Below are positions 37,326 through 46,196 of a stretch of DNA of 64,000 bases, piece by piece (position 1 is the stretch's first letter; every line of letters begins with the position of its first letter). The notes under the pieces were generated by a model, which was not told the DNA's origin, searched no databases, and saw only the letters and a program-made list of their open reading frames with translations. The stretch covers positions 1-64,000 of the forward strand of contig JAXLTD010000007.1 of assembly GCA_046330225.1 (NCBI GenBank), read 5' to 3'. Made by a program: the position numbers and the translations under genes. This DNA is from CANJIV01 sp046330225. Lineage in GTDB: Bacteria > Actinomycetota > Thermoleophilia > Solirubrobacterales > Solirubrobacteraceae.

Positions 37326-38891
37326 TCAGGGAAGCGGCGGCCCGGAGTCCGGACCGAACGGCAGACGGTCCGAGGGGCAGACCGTCCCGCGCGGCGGAGT
37401 GACGAGGCGGACGAGGTAGGCGCGGGTCGCGCGCCGGACGCAGGCGCTGGGGTCGGCGTCGCTCGTGTGGCCGTAGCCGTCGTGGGTCAGCAGGACCGCC
37501 CGGGGCAGCCGGCGCGCAACGCGACGCGCGTTGGCATAGGGCGTGGCGGGGTCGAAGCGCGTGCCGATGATCAGGATCGGGTGCGGGGTGGCGGTCGTCC
37601 ACGGCCCGGCGTAGCGGTCGGCGCTGCGGGCAGGCCAGGCGGCGCACGGCGCCCAGCTGACCCAGCCGACGAACGGGCCCCCGATCGCGCTGACCCGGGT
37701 GAGCCGCCGGATCACCTGCGGCCAGGCCCGCGGGCCCTGCCGGGCCGGGCTGTCCGTGCAGGTGATCGCCGGGGTCGAGTCTCCGGCGACCGACCGCACG
37801 CCGGCGAGCACCGCCCGGGCCTGGGTGGCGAGCGCCGACCCGTCGCCCGCTTCGGCACGGTCGAGGCCGGCCGCAAGCTGCGGCCAGGCGGCGGGATTGG
37901 TGAGGTTGACGAACAGCGCGGTCAGGACATCGCCGGAGCGCAGCGCACCGGGAGGCTGGGCGGCCGGCGCCGGGATCGGCGCGCGCCGCAGCCGCGCCAG
38001 CAGCCGCGACACCCGGGGCGCGACCGGCCCGCGGCCGGCGAGCGCGCAGCGCGCCGGCCCCGCCGCCGCACAGCGCGACGCGAACCAGCCGAGTCCCCGA
38101 TCCATCGCGGCCACGGTGTTGGCGAACCGTGCCTCGGCCCCCTGCATCACGATGCGCGGATCCACGAGGCCGTCGAGGGCCATCGCGCGCACCCGGCGCG
38201 GGAACAGGCCGGCGTACGTCTGGCCCAGGAACGTCCCGTACGAGACCGCCCGGTACGTGAGCGCGCGGTCGCCGACCAGGCGGCGCAGGTAGTCCAGGTC
38301 CCGCGCGTCGTCGGTCGTGGAGACGTGGGCGAGCAGGCTGCCGCTGAGCCGCCCGCAGCGCCGCGCGTACGCGACGGCCTTCGACATCGAGCGCAGGCCT
38401 TCCGCGTGCGTGGTCGCAATCGGCAGGCCGCCCCAGAACCGCGCCCGGCTGCGCTCATCGGCAAAGCAGCGCACCACGCGGCTGCCGCCGGTGCCCCGCA
38501 GCGCCCAGCCGACCACGTCGAACCGGCCGGCGCCGAGCGCATCCAGGCTCGCCCCTTCCGTCCGCACGGCCGCGACGCTCCCCGTTGCGCCGCCCGCATT
38601 CACGAACAGCGAGCCGATCCGCCGGCCACGCCGGCTGGCGAGGTGCCGGATCACCGGGAGCGTAATCGTCGCGCCGCGCGGCCGCGACCAGTCCAGCGGC
38701 ACGTGCACCCGGGCGCACTGCAGCCGCGCAGCGCCCGCCGCGCCCGGGCACGCGCTCCAGGCGATGCCCGTCGCGGCCCCGGCAGAGGCGGGCGCCGCCG
38801 CGGCGGCTACGACGATCGCGAGCGCGAGAAGGAGGGGCCGTGCCCGGTCCCCTCGGGCGACGTCTGCTTCCTTCCGGTCGGGGCTGAGCAC
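37326..38891 (-). CDS. Secreted alpha/beta hydrolase, tripeptidyl-aminopeptidase-like
   Basis: A 521-residue exported protein of the TAP/SlpD family. The nucleophile elbow is AVSYGTFLGQTYA, the acid is in GTRFDPATPYANA, and the His is in THDGYGHTS. The TAP-like C-terminal domain with paired cysteines is present (ITCTDSPA...SACVRRATRAYL). The usual NPGGPG oxyanion loop is changed to NAGGATG. GTG 38891 is preferred because AGAGG lies 7 bases upstream and a signal peptide follows. Likely a secreted peptidase or esterase. Confidence 0.78.
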   Translation of the reverse strand: MLSPDRKEADVARGDRARPLLLALAIVVAAAAAPASAGAATGIAWSACPGAAGAARLQCARVHVPLDWSRPRGATITLPVIRHLASRRGRRIGSLFVNAGGATGSVAAVRTEGASLDALGAGRFDVVGWALRGTGGSRVVRCFADERSRARFWGGLPIATTHAEGLRSMSKAVAYARRCGRLSGSLLAHVSTTDDARDLDYLRRLVGDRALTYRAVSYGTFLGQTYAGLFPRRVRAMALDGLVDPRIVMQGAEARFANTVAAMDRGLGWFASRCAAAGPARCALAGRGPVAPRVSRLLARLRRAPIPAPAAQPPGALRSGDVLTALFVNLTNPAAWPQLAAGLDRAEAGDGSALATQARAVLAGVRSVAGDSTPAITCTDSPARQGPRAWPQVIRRLTRVSAIGGPFVGWVSWAPCAAWPARSADRYAGPWTTATPHPILIIGTRFDPATPYANARRVARRLPRAVLLTHDGYGHTSDADPSACVRRATRAYLVRLVTPPRGTVCPSDRLPFGPDSGPPLP

Positions 38892-39036
38892 CGCATCCTC
38901 TCTGTGGGCCTGCGTGGTGCGGCGCGCCCGCCGCCGGCTCCCGCGAAGCGGGGCGGTTGTAACAGACGGCCGCCCGGCCGTGCGGCGGTGACGCGCGCCA
39001 GGCCGACCGCGACCGGCGGCGGGCCGGTGGCGTAGG

Positions 39037-40248
39037 GTGACGCGCATCTCCCGGCGCCGATCCTTCCTCCGCTGCCTGGCACCGGCCCTCGGGTTCCTCC
39101 TCGTCGGCGGACTCGCCGGCCCGGCGCAGGCCAGCTCCTCGCCGCAGGCGGCCGCGGCCGCCGACCGCCTCACCCCCGTGACGCAGTCGGTGCCGACGAC
39201 TCCGCGGTGGTACCGGGCCGACGACGGGCGCTGGCACCTCTCGTACGAGCTCAGGCTTACCAATGCGGTCTCGCTGCCTGTGACGGTGACCTCCGTCCAG
39301 GTGCGCGGTGCGGGCGGGCGGCGGCTGGCCACGCTCTCGGGAAGCCGGCTGGCGGCATCGATGAGCCTCCTGGGAGGCGGCGGGGCGCCGCCGACCCTCC
39401 CGGCCTCGACCGTCGGCATCGTGTGGCTCGACTTGGCCTTCGCCAGCCGCCAGGCGATCCCGGCGCGCCTCGAGCATCGGCTCACGGTCGACGTCGGACC
39501 CGGCCTGCCGGTGGGGCCGATCCTCACCGACACCGGCGGACGCGCGACCGTGGCACGCCGCGGCCCGGTGACGATCGCGCCGCCGGTGGCGGGCGGACGC
39601 TGGGCCCTGGTCGCGAGCGCCCACCGCCGGGGGCTGCTGCCGGTCAACGGGGCGCTGCGCCTCGGGCAGCGCTTCGCGATCGACTTCTCGGCCCGGCTCG
39701 ACGCGTCCGGCCGGACCCACACGGGTCCCTCGAACCGCAACGCCAGCTACTTCAACTACGGGCAGCCGCTGCTCGCGGTCGCGGCCGGGACGGTCATCAC
39801 GGCGGTGGACGGCCTCCCCGACCAGATCCCGAACGAGAACCGCCCCGTCAGCCTGGCCAAGGCCGACGGCAACCACGTGATCCTCAGGCTCGCCCCCGGC
39901 GTCTACGCGGGCTACGCGCACCTCGAGCCGGGAAGCCTGCGCGTGCGCCGGGGCGACCGCGTGCGACCAGGCCAGGTCCTCGGGCGCCTCGGGAACTCCG
40001 GCAACACCTCCGGGCCCCACCTGCACTTCCAGCTCATGACCCGCCCGTCGCTGCTCGACGCCGATGGCCTGCCGTTCGTGGTCGACCGCTTCCGCCTCGA
40101 CGGCCACGTGCCCTCGCTCGACACCCTCATCGACACCGACCGCGAGGGAACCCCGGTGCCGATCGAGCCCGCCGGCGCCGGCCCGCGCCGCGGCGTCGGG
40201 TTCACCGAGCTCGGCGTCGTGTCGTTCGCGGACCGCTCGCCGCGCTGA
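39037..40248 (+). CDS. Secreted M23-family metallopeptidase
   Basis: A 403-residue exported protein. The LytM domain is C-terminal: AHRRGLLPVNG, FAIDF, GNHVILRL, YAHLEPGSLRVRRGDRV, GNSGNTSGPHLHFQL. HxxxD-type ligands and the HLH motif are present, so a peptidoglycan endopeptidase or amidase-like activity is possible. The N-terminal 200 residues are beta-rich. The GTG at 39037 overlaps a TAGGGT box (39033-39038). The position 7 bases after that box, where leaderless starts in this window fall, is an in-frame ATC (39046), so the true start is uncertain. Confidence 0.8.
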   Translation: MTRISRRRSFLRCLAPALGFLLVGGLAGPAQASSSPQAAAAADRLTPVTQSVPTTPRWYRADDGRWHLSYELRLTNAVSLPVTVTSVQVRGAGGRRLATLSGSRLAASMSLLGGGGAPPTLPASTVGIVWLDLAFASRQAIPARLEHRLTVDVGPGLPVGPILTDTGGRATVARRGPVTIAPPVAGGRWALVASAHRRGLLPVNGALRLGQRFAIDFSARLDASGRTHTGPSNRNASYFNYGQPLLAVAAGTVITAVDGLPDQIPNENRPVSLAKADGNHVILRLAPGVYAGYAHLEPGSLRVRRGDRVRPGQVLGRLGNSGNTSGPHLHFQLMTRPSLLDADGLPFVVDRFRLDGHVPSLDTLIDTDREGTPVPIEPAGAGPRRGVGFTELGVVSFADRSPR

Positions 40249-40346
40249 AGGCCCAGGCGAAGCCGGTCCGGAACGCCGAGGACCCCGCCGCAGCTGGGCC
40301 GTCGTGACTCGGTCCCGAAGCGGAGGCCGCGCATCGCCGCGTGCGT

Positions 40347-40352
40347 TAGGGT
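40347..40352 (+). promoter_or_regulatory. Leaderless promoter -10 box (TAGGGT)
   Basis: TAGGGT, 6 bases, then the ATG of the sulfatase at 40359. Confidence 0.6.
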
Positions 40353-40358
40353 CGGCTG

Positions 40359-42062
40359 ATGGCCCGGCCGAACGTCCTGCTGATCCTGACGGACCAGCTG
40401 CGCTACCCGCCGCCGTACGAGTCGCCGGAGTTGGCTGAGTGGCGCCGGGTGCACTGCGCCGGGCAGGATCGCCTGAGGGCGAGCGGCATCTCGTTCGCCC
40501 ATCACTATCCGATGGCGGCGGCGTGCGCGCCGAGCCGCGCATCACTCCTGACCGGGCAGTACCCGTCGCTGCACGGCGTGACGCAAACGGACGGGTTGGC
40601 GAAGAGCGCCGAGAGCGAGGACATGTTCTGGCTCTCCCCGGACACGGTGCCGACACTCGGCGACTGGCTGCGTGCCGGCGGGTACCGCACCTACTACAAG
40701 GGAAAGTGGCACGCCTCGCACGCGGCGCTGGATGCCGAGGACGGCTCGGGACCCCTGCTCTCGATCGATGACGACGGGACGCCGCAGCCCGAGAACATCG
40801 AGCGGTACCTGCAGGCGGACCTGCTGGACGACTTCGGGTTCTCGAGCTGGGTCGGCCCCGAGCCGCACGGGCTGGGCAAGCACAACATGGGAACCGTGAA
40901 GGACCCGTTCACCGCTGACGAGACGATCGAGCTGCTGCGGCGCCTGGACGCCGATGACAGCGATGAGCCGTGGCTGACGGTCTGCTCGTTTCTGAACCCG
41001 CACGACATCTCGTTCTTCGGACTCGTCGGCCTGAAGGAGGGACTGCGCTACCACCCATCCCAGGTCCCGCACGTTGCGCAGGCACCAACCCGCCACGAGG
41101 ATCTGGCCACCAAGCCGCGATGCCAGCAGAGCATCATCGACCTGTGGAGCCGGATCGGCGCGCCGCAGCCGTGGATCGAGGCGCACCTGAAGTTCTACTA
41201 CCAGGTCCAAGCCACCGTCGATGAGCAGGTCACCCGCGTGCTCGACGCGCTCCAGGCGACCGGCGCCAACGAGAACACGATCGTCATCTTCAGCTCCGAT
41301 CACGGCGACATGCAGGGAGCCCACGGCGGCTTTCACGAGAAGTGGCACAACGCCTACGAGGAGACACTCCGCGTGCCGTTCATCGTGTCCAGCCCACTGC
41401 TTCCCGGCGGACCACGCGAGCTCGACGTCCCGACGAGTCACGCGGACCTGATCCCCACGGTGCTCGGGCTCACCGGCATCGATCCCGAGGACGCGCTGAA
41501 CCGGCTGCAGGCCGACCACACGGACGCCCGCCCGCTCGTCGGGCGCGACCTCGCGGACGTGATCCGGGGCGACGCGCCGTCCGCGGCGGCGGAGCCGGTG
41601 CTGTTCATGACCGACGACGAGATCAGCGAAGGTGCCGAGAAGGGGGCCAGCCCGACCCGGGGCCTGGCCCGTCGGCTCAAGGTCCTGGCGACCGTCGAGC
41701 AGCCCAACCACATCGAGACCGTCGTCGCCCGGGTCCCGGTGGACGGCGAGGAGCACCTCGTGAAGTTCTCCCGCTATCACGACAACCCGCAGTTCTGGAC
41801 TGTGCCCGCCCAACGCGACGAGCGCCTGCGCGGCCGCAAGACCATCACGGTGACCGAGCCCGAAGCCGACGAGCACGAGCTCTACGACCTCACGCTCGAC
41901 CCCACCGAAGAACGCAACCTCGCGCACCCCGCCAACGCCACCGACTCATCGCGGGCCCTCCACGAGACCATGCTCGCGCTGCTGCGCGAGGAACTCGACG
42001 CCAAGCGCAGGACCCCCTCGGCCGGCGTGGTCCCCGGCTATCGGCCGCCCGTGACCGTCTGA
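40359..42062 (+). CDS. Sulfatase (formylglycine-dependent)
   Basis: A 567-residue type I sulfatase. Cys56-A-P-S-Arg60 is the FGE-modified motif, ILTDQLR near the N-terminus and FSSDHGDMQGAHG near residue 312 supply metal ligands, and HELYDLTLDPTEERNLA is the family C-terminal signature. No signal peptide is seen, so it is probably cytoplasmic, like choline sulfatases and some phosphonate-hydrolase relatives. It depends on the FGE at 13,092 or another copy. It stands alone, directly left of the mobile element. The sulfate ester it acts on is unknown. Confidence 0.88.
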   Translation: MARPNVLLILTDQLRYPPPYESPELAEWRRVHCAGQDRLRASGISFAHHYPMAAACAPSRASLLTGQYPSLHGVTQTDGLAKSAESEDMFWLSPDTVPTLGDWLRAGGYRTYYKGKWHASHAALDAEDGSGPLLSIDDDGTPQPENIERYLQADLLDDFGFSSWVGPEPHGLGKHNMGTVKDPFTADETIELLRRLDADDSDEPWLTVCSFLNPHDISFFGLVGLKEGLRYHPSQVPHVAQAPTRHEDLATKPRCQQSIIDLWSRIGAPQPWIEAHLKFYYQVQATVDEQVTRVLDALQATGANENTIVIFSSDHGDMQGAHGGFHEKWHNAYEETLRVPFIVSSPLLPGGPRELDVPTSHADLIPTVLGLTGIDPEDALNRLQADHTDARPLVGRDLADVIRGDAPSAAAEPVLFMTDDEISEGAEKGASPTRGLARRLKVLATVEQPNHIETVVARVPVDGEEHLVKFSRYHDNPQFWTVPAQRDERLRGRKTITVTEPEADEHELYDLTLDPTEERNLAHPANATDSSRALHETMLALLREELDAKRRTPSAGVVPGYRPPVTV

Positions 42063-42261
42063 GTCAGCTCGGCCGATCTGGTCGCGCTGCCTCGAGTGGC
42101 TTTCGGCGAAGGCGACGCTCGTTCCGTCGGGCCGCGAGGCGGGCTGGCCGCAGCACTGGCGCTGCGGCGTGTGCTCGGCGATGTCCAATCGAGCTCGGGC
42201 TGGAAGACGACCGCCCCGAGCAGGATGTCTGACCCGGCCGCCGCACGACCGGCAACAGCAG

Positions 42262-42287
42262 GAAAGGCCTGCAAAAGCAGGCCTTTC
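42262..42287 (-). terminator. Terminator hairpin downstream of tRNA-Pro 3' end
   Basis: A perfect 11-bp stem (GAAAGGCCTGC / GCAGGCCTTTC) with a four-base loop, 5 bases beyond the tRNA 3' half on the minus strand. It looks like the original chromosomal terminator of the tRNA gene, so chromosome begins on this side. Between 42063 and 42261 I see no gene. Confidence 0.65.
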
Positions 42288-42292
42288 GAGCA

Positions 42293-42336
42293 ATCGGGGA
42301 GACAGGATTTGAACCTGCGACCGCCCGGCCCCCAGC
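42293..42336 (-). repeat. attL core: tRNA-Pro(GGG) 3' half
   Basis: 44 bases identical to 55994-56037, in direct orientation. Read on the minus strand they run from the anticodon loop (CTGGGGG, anticodon GGG) through the T arm (TTCAAAT) to CTCCCCG and the discriminator. No 5' half (expected CGGGGAG... and D arm) is found at 42337-42400, so this is not a complete tRNA gene. It is the classic target of tyrosine integrases. Confidence 0.88.
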
Positions 42337-42418
42337 CGGAGGGAGCTGGTTCTGCCCAGTCGAAAACCCAGTGTCTATAAGGGTTTCTGTCGTCTGAGTT
42401 CGGCTCGGTTTCCCTCAA

Positions 42419-42440
42419 ATTGGACCCCGAATTGGACCCC
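42419..42440 (+). repeat. Left arm-type integrase site pair
   Basis: Two copies of ATTGGACCCC (42419-42428 and 42431-42440), 12 bases start to start, beginning 82 bases inside the attL core. Similar pairs lie at 55911 and 56120. Probably binding sites for the integrase N-terminal domain. Confidence 0.65.
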
Positions 42441-42484
42441 GAGCGTATGTTCGTATCCGGGGCTGGTGCCACGATCGGTGGAAG

Positions 42485-43300
42485 ATGGACCTCAGCCTCC
42501 TCCCTGTCGTCAAGGCATACCCGGTCATCGATCCCGTCTCGCAGACCGAGGCTGTGTGCGTGGCCGGCATCTCGATGGCCGAGCCGCACCGGTGGGTCCG
42601 CCTGTTCCCTCTGGACTACCGCGGCCTCATCCGCGCGCAGAAGTTCAAGAAGTACGAAGTGATCAACCTCGTGGCAACCAAGAGCACCAAAGACTCCAGG
42701 CCCGAGAGCTATACGCCGGTCCTCGACTCGATCACCGTTGCGGAGCTGCTCGGCACCGACGGCGGCACCTGGCGACGGAGGCTCCCGTTCTTCGACGCGG
42801 TCGAGGATGAGTCGATGTGCGAGATCCAGCGGCGGCAGAAGTCCGAGCGCAAGTCGCTCGGCGTGTTCCGCCCACAGGAGGTCACAGATCTGAAGGTGAC
42901 CGCCGCGGAAGAGGGCTTTGCAGCCTCTCAGCGCGGGCTCCTCGCCCAGGTGTCCCTATTCGGCGATCGCGCGGGTGACGCCACCCGCGCTGCGCTCGAT
43001 CCGCTCCCAGTCAAGGCGAAGTTCACGTATCGGTGCACGGACTCCGCGTGTACTGGACACAACCAGTCGCTCATCGACTGGGAGCTCGGCGCGTTGCACC
43101 GGACGCTGAGCAGCCAAGGTGAAGACAAAGTGACGATCCACTCGAAGATCCGAGAGAAGTTCTTCGAGCAGTACTGCGGCCCCGGCAAAGACACACGATT
43201 CATTGTCGGGAGCATGCTTCGGCACCCGACGTCCTTCCTGGTCCTGGGACTCGTCCACCCGAAGCGCGCGGTGCGTCAGCAGGAGGCGTCGCTGTTCTGA
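42485..43300 (+). CDS. Unknown protein paired with DUF488
   Basis: A 271-residue protein I cannot assign. It opens with a beta-rich domain (LSLLPVVKAYPVIDPVS, EAVCVAGISMAEPHRWVRLF). A Cys/His cluster lies near residue 182 (YRCTDSACTGHNQSLIDWEL), which could bind zinc. The C-terminus (TRFIVGSMLRHPTSFLVLGLVHP) is conserved-looking. A ribosome site GGTGGAAG touches the ATG. It is 20 bp before a DUF488 gene, and I infer that the two work together, perhaps in nucleic-acid or defence functions. Confidence 0.6.
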   Translation: MDLSLLPVVKAYPVIDPVSQTEAVCVAGISMAEPHRWVRLFPLDYRGLIRAQKFKKYEVINLVATKSTKDSRPESYTPVLDSITVAELLGTDGGTWRRRLPFFDAVEDESMCEIQRRQKSERKSLGVFRPQEVTDLKVTAAEEGFAASQRGLLAQVSLFGDRAGDATRAALDPLPVKAKFTYRCTDSACTGHNQSLIDWELGALHRTLSSQGEDKVTIHSKIREKFFEQYCGPGKDTRFIVGSMLRHPTSFLVLGLVHPKRAVRQQEASLF

Positions 43301-43307
43301 CGCCGAA

Positions 43308-43313
43308 TAGGGT
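43308..43313 (+). promoter_or_regulatory. Leaderless promoter -10 box (TAGGGT)
   Basis: TAGGGT, 7 bases, then the GTG of the DUF488 gene at 43321. The second gene of the pair therefore has its own promoter. Confidence 0.58.
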
Positions 43314-43320
43314 CCCGACC

Positions 43321-43758
43321 GTGCCGACCAAGCTCTTCACCGTCGGGTACCAGGGTCGAACGCTCGACGAGATGATCGCCGAGCTCGTCGGCGCCGGCGT
43401 CGCGCGGCTGGTCGACGTCCGGGAACTGCCGCTGTCCCGGCGCCCGGGCTTCTCGAAGACCGCGCTCGGAGAAGCGCTCGCCGACGCGGGAATCGAGTAC
43501 GTCCACGTCAAGGCACTCGGCAACCCCAAGCCCAACCGCGAGCGCTACTGGGCCGGGGACATCGCGGGCGGCGCGGCGGCATACCGCAAGCACCTGGGCA
43601 ACGGGTCCCGCGCGGCTCTTGTCGATCTAGCGGACAGCCTCCCGAACTCGCCTGCCTGCCTGCTGTGCTTCGAGCGCGACCACGCCGAGTGCCACCGGGA
43701 CGTCATCGTGGAGGCACTCCACGAGTTCCACCCCAAGCTCGCTGTCAGCCACCTGTAG
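43321..43758 (+). CDS. DUF488 domain protein
   Basis: A 145-residue DUF488 protein: LFTVGYQGRTLDEMIAEL at the start, VDVRELPLSRRPGFSK, and the C-terminal CFERDHAECHRDVI motif with its Cys-Cys-His cluster. The biochemical role is unknown. DUF488 genes are common in mobile and defence islands. The conserved Arg/Cys/His residues suggest a catalytic or metal site. Leaderless GTG start. Confidence 0.82.
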   Translation: MPTKLFTVGYQGRTLDEMIAELVGAGVARLVDVRELPLSRRPGFSKTALGEALADAGIEYVHVKALGNPKPNRERYWAGDIAGGAAAYRKHLGNGSRAALVDLADSLPNSPACLLCFERDHAECHRDVIVEALHEFHPKLAVSHL

Positions 43759-43843
43759 TCAGCGCACGACGACGGCGCGCTCGCCTGCGGATTCCGCGGC
43801 CGCGTGGCCCCCGCAAACCGATGGCTCCCCATAGGATCAGCGG

Positions 43844-43873
43844 ATGGACACCCGACGCCCAGATATCCGGTGA
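43844..43873 (+). CDS. Nine-codon leader peptide before the DUF262 gene
   Basis: ATG at 43844 follows TAGGAT (43832-43837) by 6 bases, the leaderless geometry. It encodes MDTRRPDIR, and its TGA (43871-43873) overlaps the GTG of the DUF262 gene as GTGA. Transcription should begin at this ATG, and the main gene would be read by re-initiation. This could throttle a toxic protein. Confidence 0.5.
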   Translation: MDTRRPDIR

Positions 43874-46131
43874 CGGCCACCCTGTTCAAAGAGGTCAGCT
43901 ACTCCCTTTCAAAGCTGATCGAGGACATCGACACCGGCGAGATCGGACTTCCCGATATCCAGCGGCCGTTTGTCTGGACGCCAGCGAAGGTGCGCGACCT
44001 GTTCGACTCCATGTACAACGGGTTCCCGGTGGGCTACCTGCTGTTCTGGGGCAACCTCGCAGCGAACGGCGCTCGGCAGATCGGCACGGGTCACAAGCAG
44101 GCCGCACCCCGCCTGCTGATCGTCGATGGTCAGCAGCGCTTGACGTCGCTCTACGCCGTCGTCAAAGGCATTCCGGTCATCGACGACGACTTCAAGGAGT
44201 CACGACTCAAAGTTGCATTTCGACCGCGCGATGCGACGTTCGCAGTCCCCGATGCCCCGATCGAGCGCGATCCGGAGTTCATCGCCGACATCACGCAGCT
44301 CTGGAGCAAGGACGTCCCGCGCAACCGGTTCGTCAAGCGGTTCCTTGAAGGCCTGCGTGCAAGCCGCGCCGTCGATGACGACGAGGAGGACCACCTCAAC
44401 GAGTCCATCGACCGCCTGTACGACCTCCAGAGCTATCCGTTCACGGCGCTCGAGCTGTCGAGCACGATCGAGGAGGAGAAGGTCGCGGAGGTCTTCGTTC
44501 GGATCAACTCGAAGGGCGTGCCGCTGAACCAGGCCGACTTCATCCTGACCCTCATGTCGGTCTGGTGGGACGAGGGCCGCAAGCAGCTCGAGGACTTCAG
44601 CCGTGCCGCACGGCATCCGTCGACCAGCGGCCCGTCACCGTTCAATCACTTCATCCACCCGTCCCCCGACCAGCTCCTGCGCGTGGTCGTCGGCCTCGGC
44701 TTCCGGCGCGGTGCGCTCCGCAGCGTCTACGCGCTGCTGCGCGGTAAGGACCTGGCGACGGGCCAGCCGTCCGAGGAGCGGCGCGAAGAGCAGTTCGAGC
44801 GCCTCGCGAAGGCACAGGGGTACGCGCTCGACATCACCAACTGGCAGGAGTTTCTGAAGGTCCTCGTTCGCGCCGGCTACAGAGGCTCTTCGATGCTGAG
44901 CTCGGAGAACGCGCTCCTGTACGCGTACATCTTCTACCTCGTCGGGAAACGCGACTTCGGCGTCGCCAGCGAAGACCTCCGCGAGATCATCGCCCGCTGG
45001 TTCTTCATGGCGACGATCACGGGCCGCTACTCGAGCTCGCCTGAGTCGCAGGTCGAATCCGACCTCGCGCGCCTCCGAGACATCTCGACCCCTGACGAGT
45101 TCATCTCGGTGCTCGACTCGGTCATCGACGACACGCTCACCAACGACTTCTGGGAGATCACGCTCCCGAACGCACTGGCCACGTCCGCCGCGCGCAGCCC
45201 GTCGCTGTATGCCTACTACGCGGCGCTCAACCTCCTCGACGCCCGGGTGTTGCTCTCGAAGATGCGCGTCAACGAACTCTTCGATCCTGCGATCAAGGCC
45301 GTCCGCGCGCCGATCGAGCGTCACCACCTCTTCCCGAGGGCGCATCTGAAGAAGCTCGGGATCGAGAACACGACCAGGATCAACCAGATCGCGAACATGG
45401 CGCTGGTCGAATGGCCGAAGAACACGGCGATCTCCGGCGAGGATCCGAAGGCCTACTGGCCGTCCTACTCGGCAGCGCTCACGCCGCCCGAGCTGGAGCG
45501 CCAGTGCTTCTGGCACGCGCTCCCCGACGGGTGGCACGAGCAGGACTACGACGCCTTCCTGACCGAGCGACGGCATCTGATGGCCAAGGTCGTGCGCGCT
45601 GGCTACGAGCACCTGGCCCACGGCGAGTCCGCGCCCGTAGAGCCAAGTCTCGCCGAGCTGATTGCAGCCGGCGAGAGCGACATCGTCGAGTTCAAGAGCA
45701 CCGCTCGCTTCAACGCTCACATTCCTGAGGCCGACCCCAGGCTCGAGCTCACCGTGCTCAAGACGATCGCCGGATTCGCGAACGCGCACGGCGGGACGCT
45801 GCTCATCGGCGTGGACGACGACGGGCGACTTCTCGGACTCGACGGCGATCTCGCGCTGATGAAGAAGCCCGACGTTGACCGCTACCAGCTCTGGCTCACA
45901 GACCTGCTCGAGACTTCGATCGGCAAGCCGGCGGCAGCCGGCGTCACCGTCGCGTTTCCCGACGTCGACGGATCGCAGCTCTGCCGCGTGGACGTCCGGC
46001 GTTCGGGAACCCCGGTGTTCCTGCGGCCACCCGGAACGAAGCTCGACGAGTTCTGGGTGCGCATCGGCAACAGCACCCGCCTGATGAGCGGCAACGACGT
46101 CGTCACGTACACCAAGCAGCACTGGCCATAG
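43870..46131 (+). CDS. DUF262-HNH (GmrSD-like) protein fused to AlbA_2/Schlafen domain
   Basis: A 753-residue fusion. Residues 1-250 form the DUF262 ParB-like domain (IGLPDIQRPFVW, and VDGQQRLTS near 86, the DGQQR nucleotide-binding motif). Residues about 480-530 hold the HNH-type end (ERHHLFPRAHLKKLG, then ANMALVEWPKNTAISG) of type IV GmrSD restriction enzymes. Residues about 600-745 are an AlbA_2/Schlafen domain (ESDIVEFKSTARF, ANAHGGTLLIGVDDDGRLLG). GTG 43870 starts at the conserved TLFKEVSYSLSKLIEDID; the longer frame to 43804 is not conserved-looking. Likely a single-protein anti-phage nuclease that uses the AlbA_2 module to sense or cut nucleic acid. Function is inferred. Confidence 0.8.
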   Translation: MTATLFKEVSYSLSKLIEDIDTGEIGLPDIQRPFVWTPAKVRDLFDSMYNGFPVGYLLFWGNLAANGARQIGTGHKQAAPRLLIVDGQQRLTSLYAVVKGIPVIDDDFKESRLKVAFRPRDATFAVPDAPIERDPEFIADITQLWSKDVPRNRFVKRFLEGLRASRAVDDDEEDHLNESIDRLYDLQSYPFTALELSSTIEEEKVAEVFVRINSKGVPLNQADFILTLMSVWWDEGRKQLEDFSRAARHPSTSGPSPFNHFIHPSPDQLLRVVVGLGFRRGALRSVYALLRGKDLATGQPSEERREEQFERLAKAQGYALDITNWQEFLKVLVRAGYRGSSMLSSENALLYAYIFYLVGKRDFGVASEDLREIIARWFFMATITGRYSSSPESQVESDLARLRDISTPDEFISVLDSVIDDTLTNDFWEITLPNALATSAARSPSLYAYYAALNLLDARVLLSKMRVNELFDPAIKAVRAPIERHHLFPRAHLKKLGIENTTRINQIANMALVEWPKNTAISGEDPKAYWPSYSAALTPPELERQCFWHALPDGWHEQDYDAFLTERRHLMAKVVRAGYEHLAHGESAPVEPSLAELIAAGESDIVEFKSTARFNAHIPEADPRLELTVLKTIAGFANAHGGTLLIGVDDDGRLLGLDGDLALMKKPDVDRYQLWLTDLLETSIGKPAAAGVTVAFPDVDGSQLCRVDVRRSGTPVFLRPPGTKLDEFWVRIGNSTRLMSGNDVVTYTKQHWP

Positions 46132-46196
46132 TCGGGCGTCGCGCGCTAACCGCGAATCGCCCGCGGGATCCGCGAGAGGTAGTGCCCGGCGGGGCC

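Noticed and set aside
36876..39035. A 719-codon plus-strand frame across 36,876-39,035
   Set aside because: It is a shadow of the serine-hydrolase-like and TAP-like genes on the minus strand, with no recognisable domain.
42096..42380. A plus-strand frame encoding ...GRQDLNLRPPGPQ...
   Set aside because: This peptide is the reverse of a tRNA-Pro 3' half and is a known kind of false protein call. The DNA is the att core.
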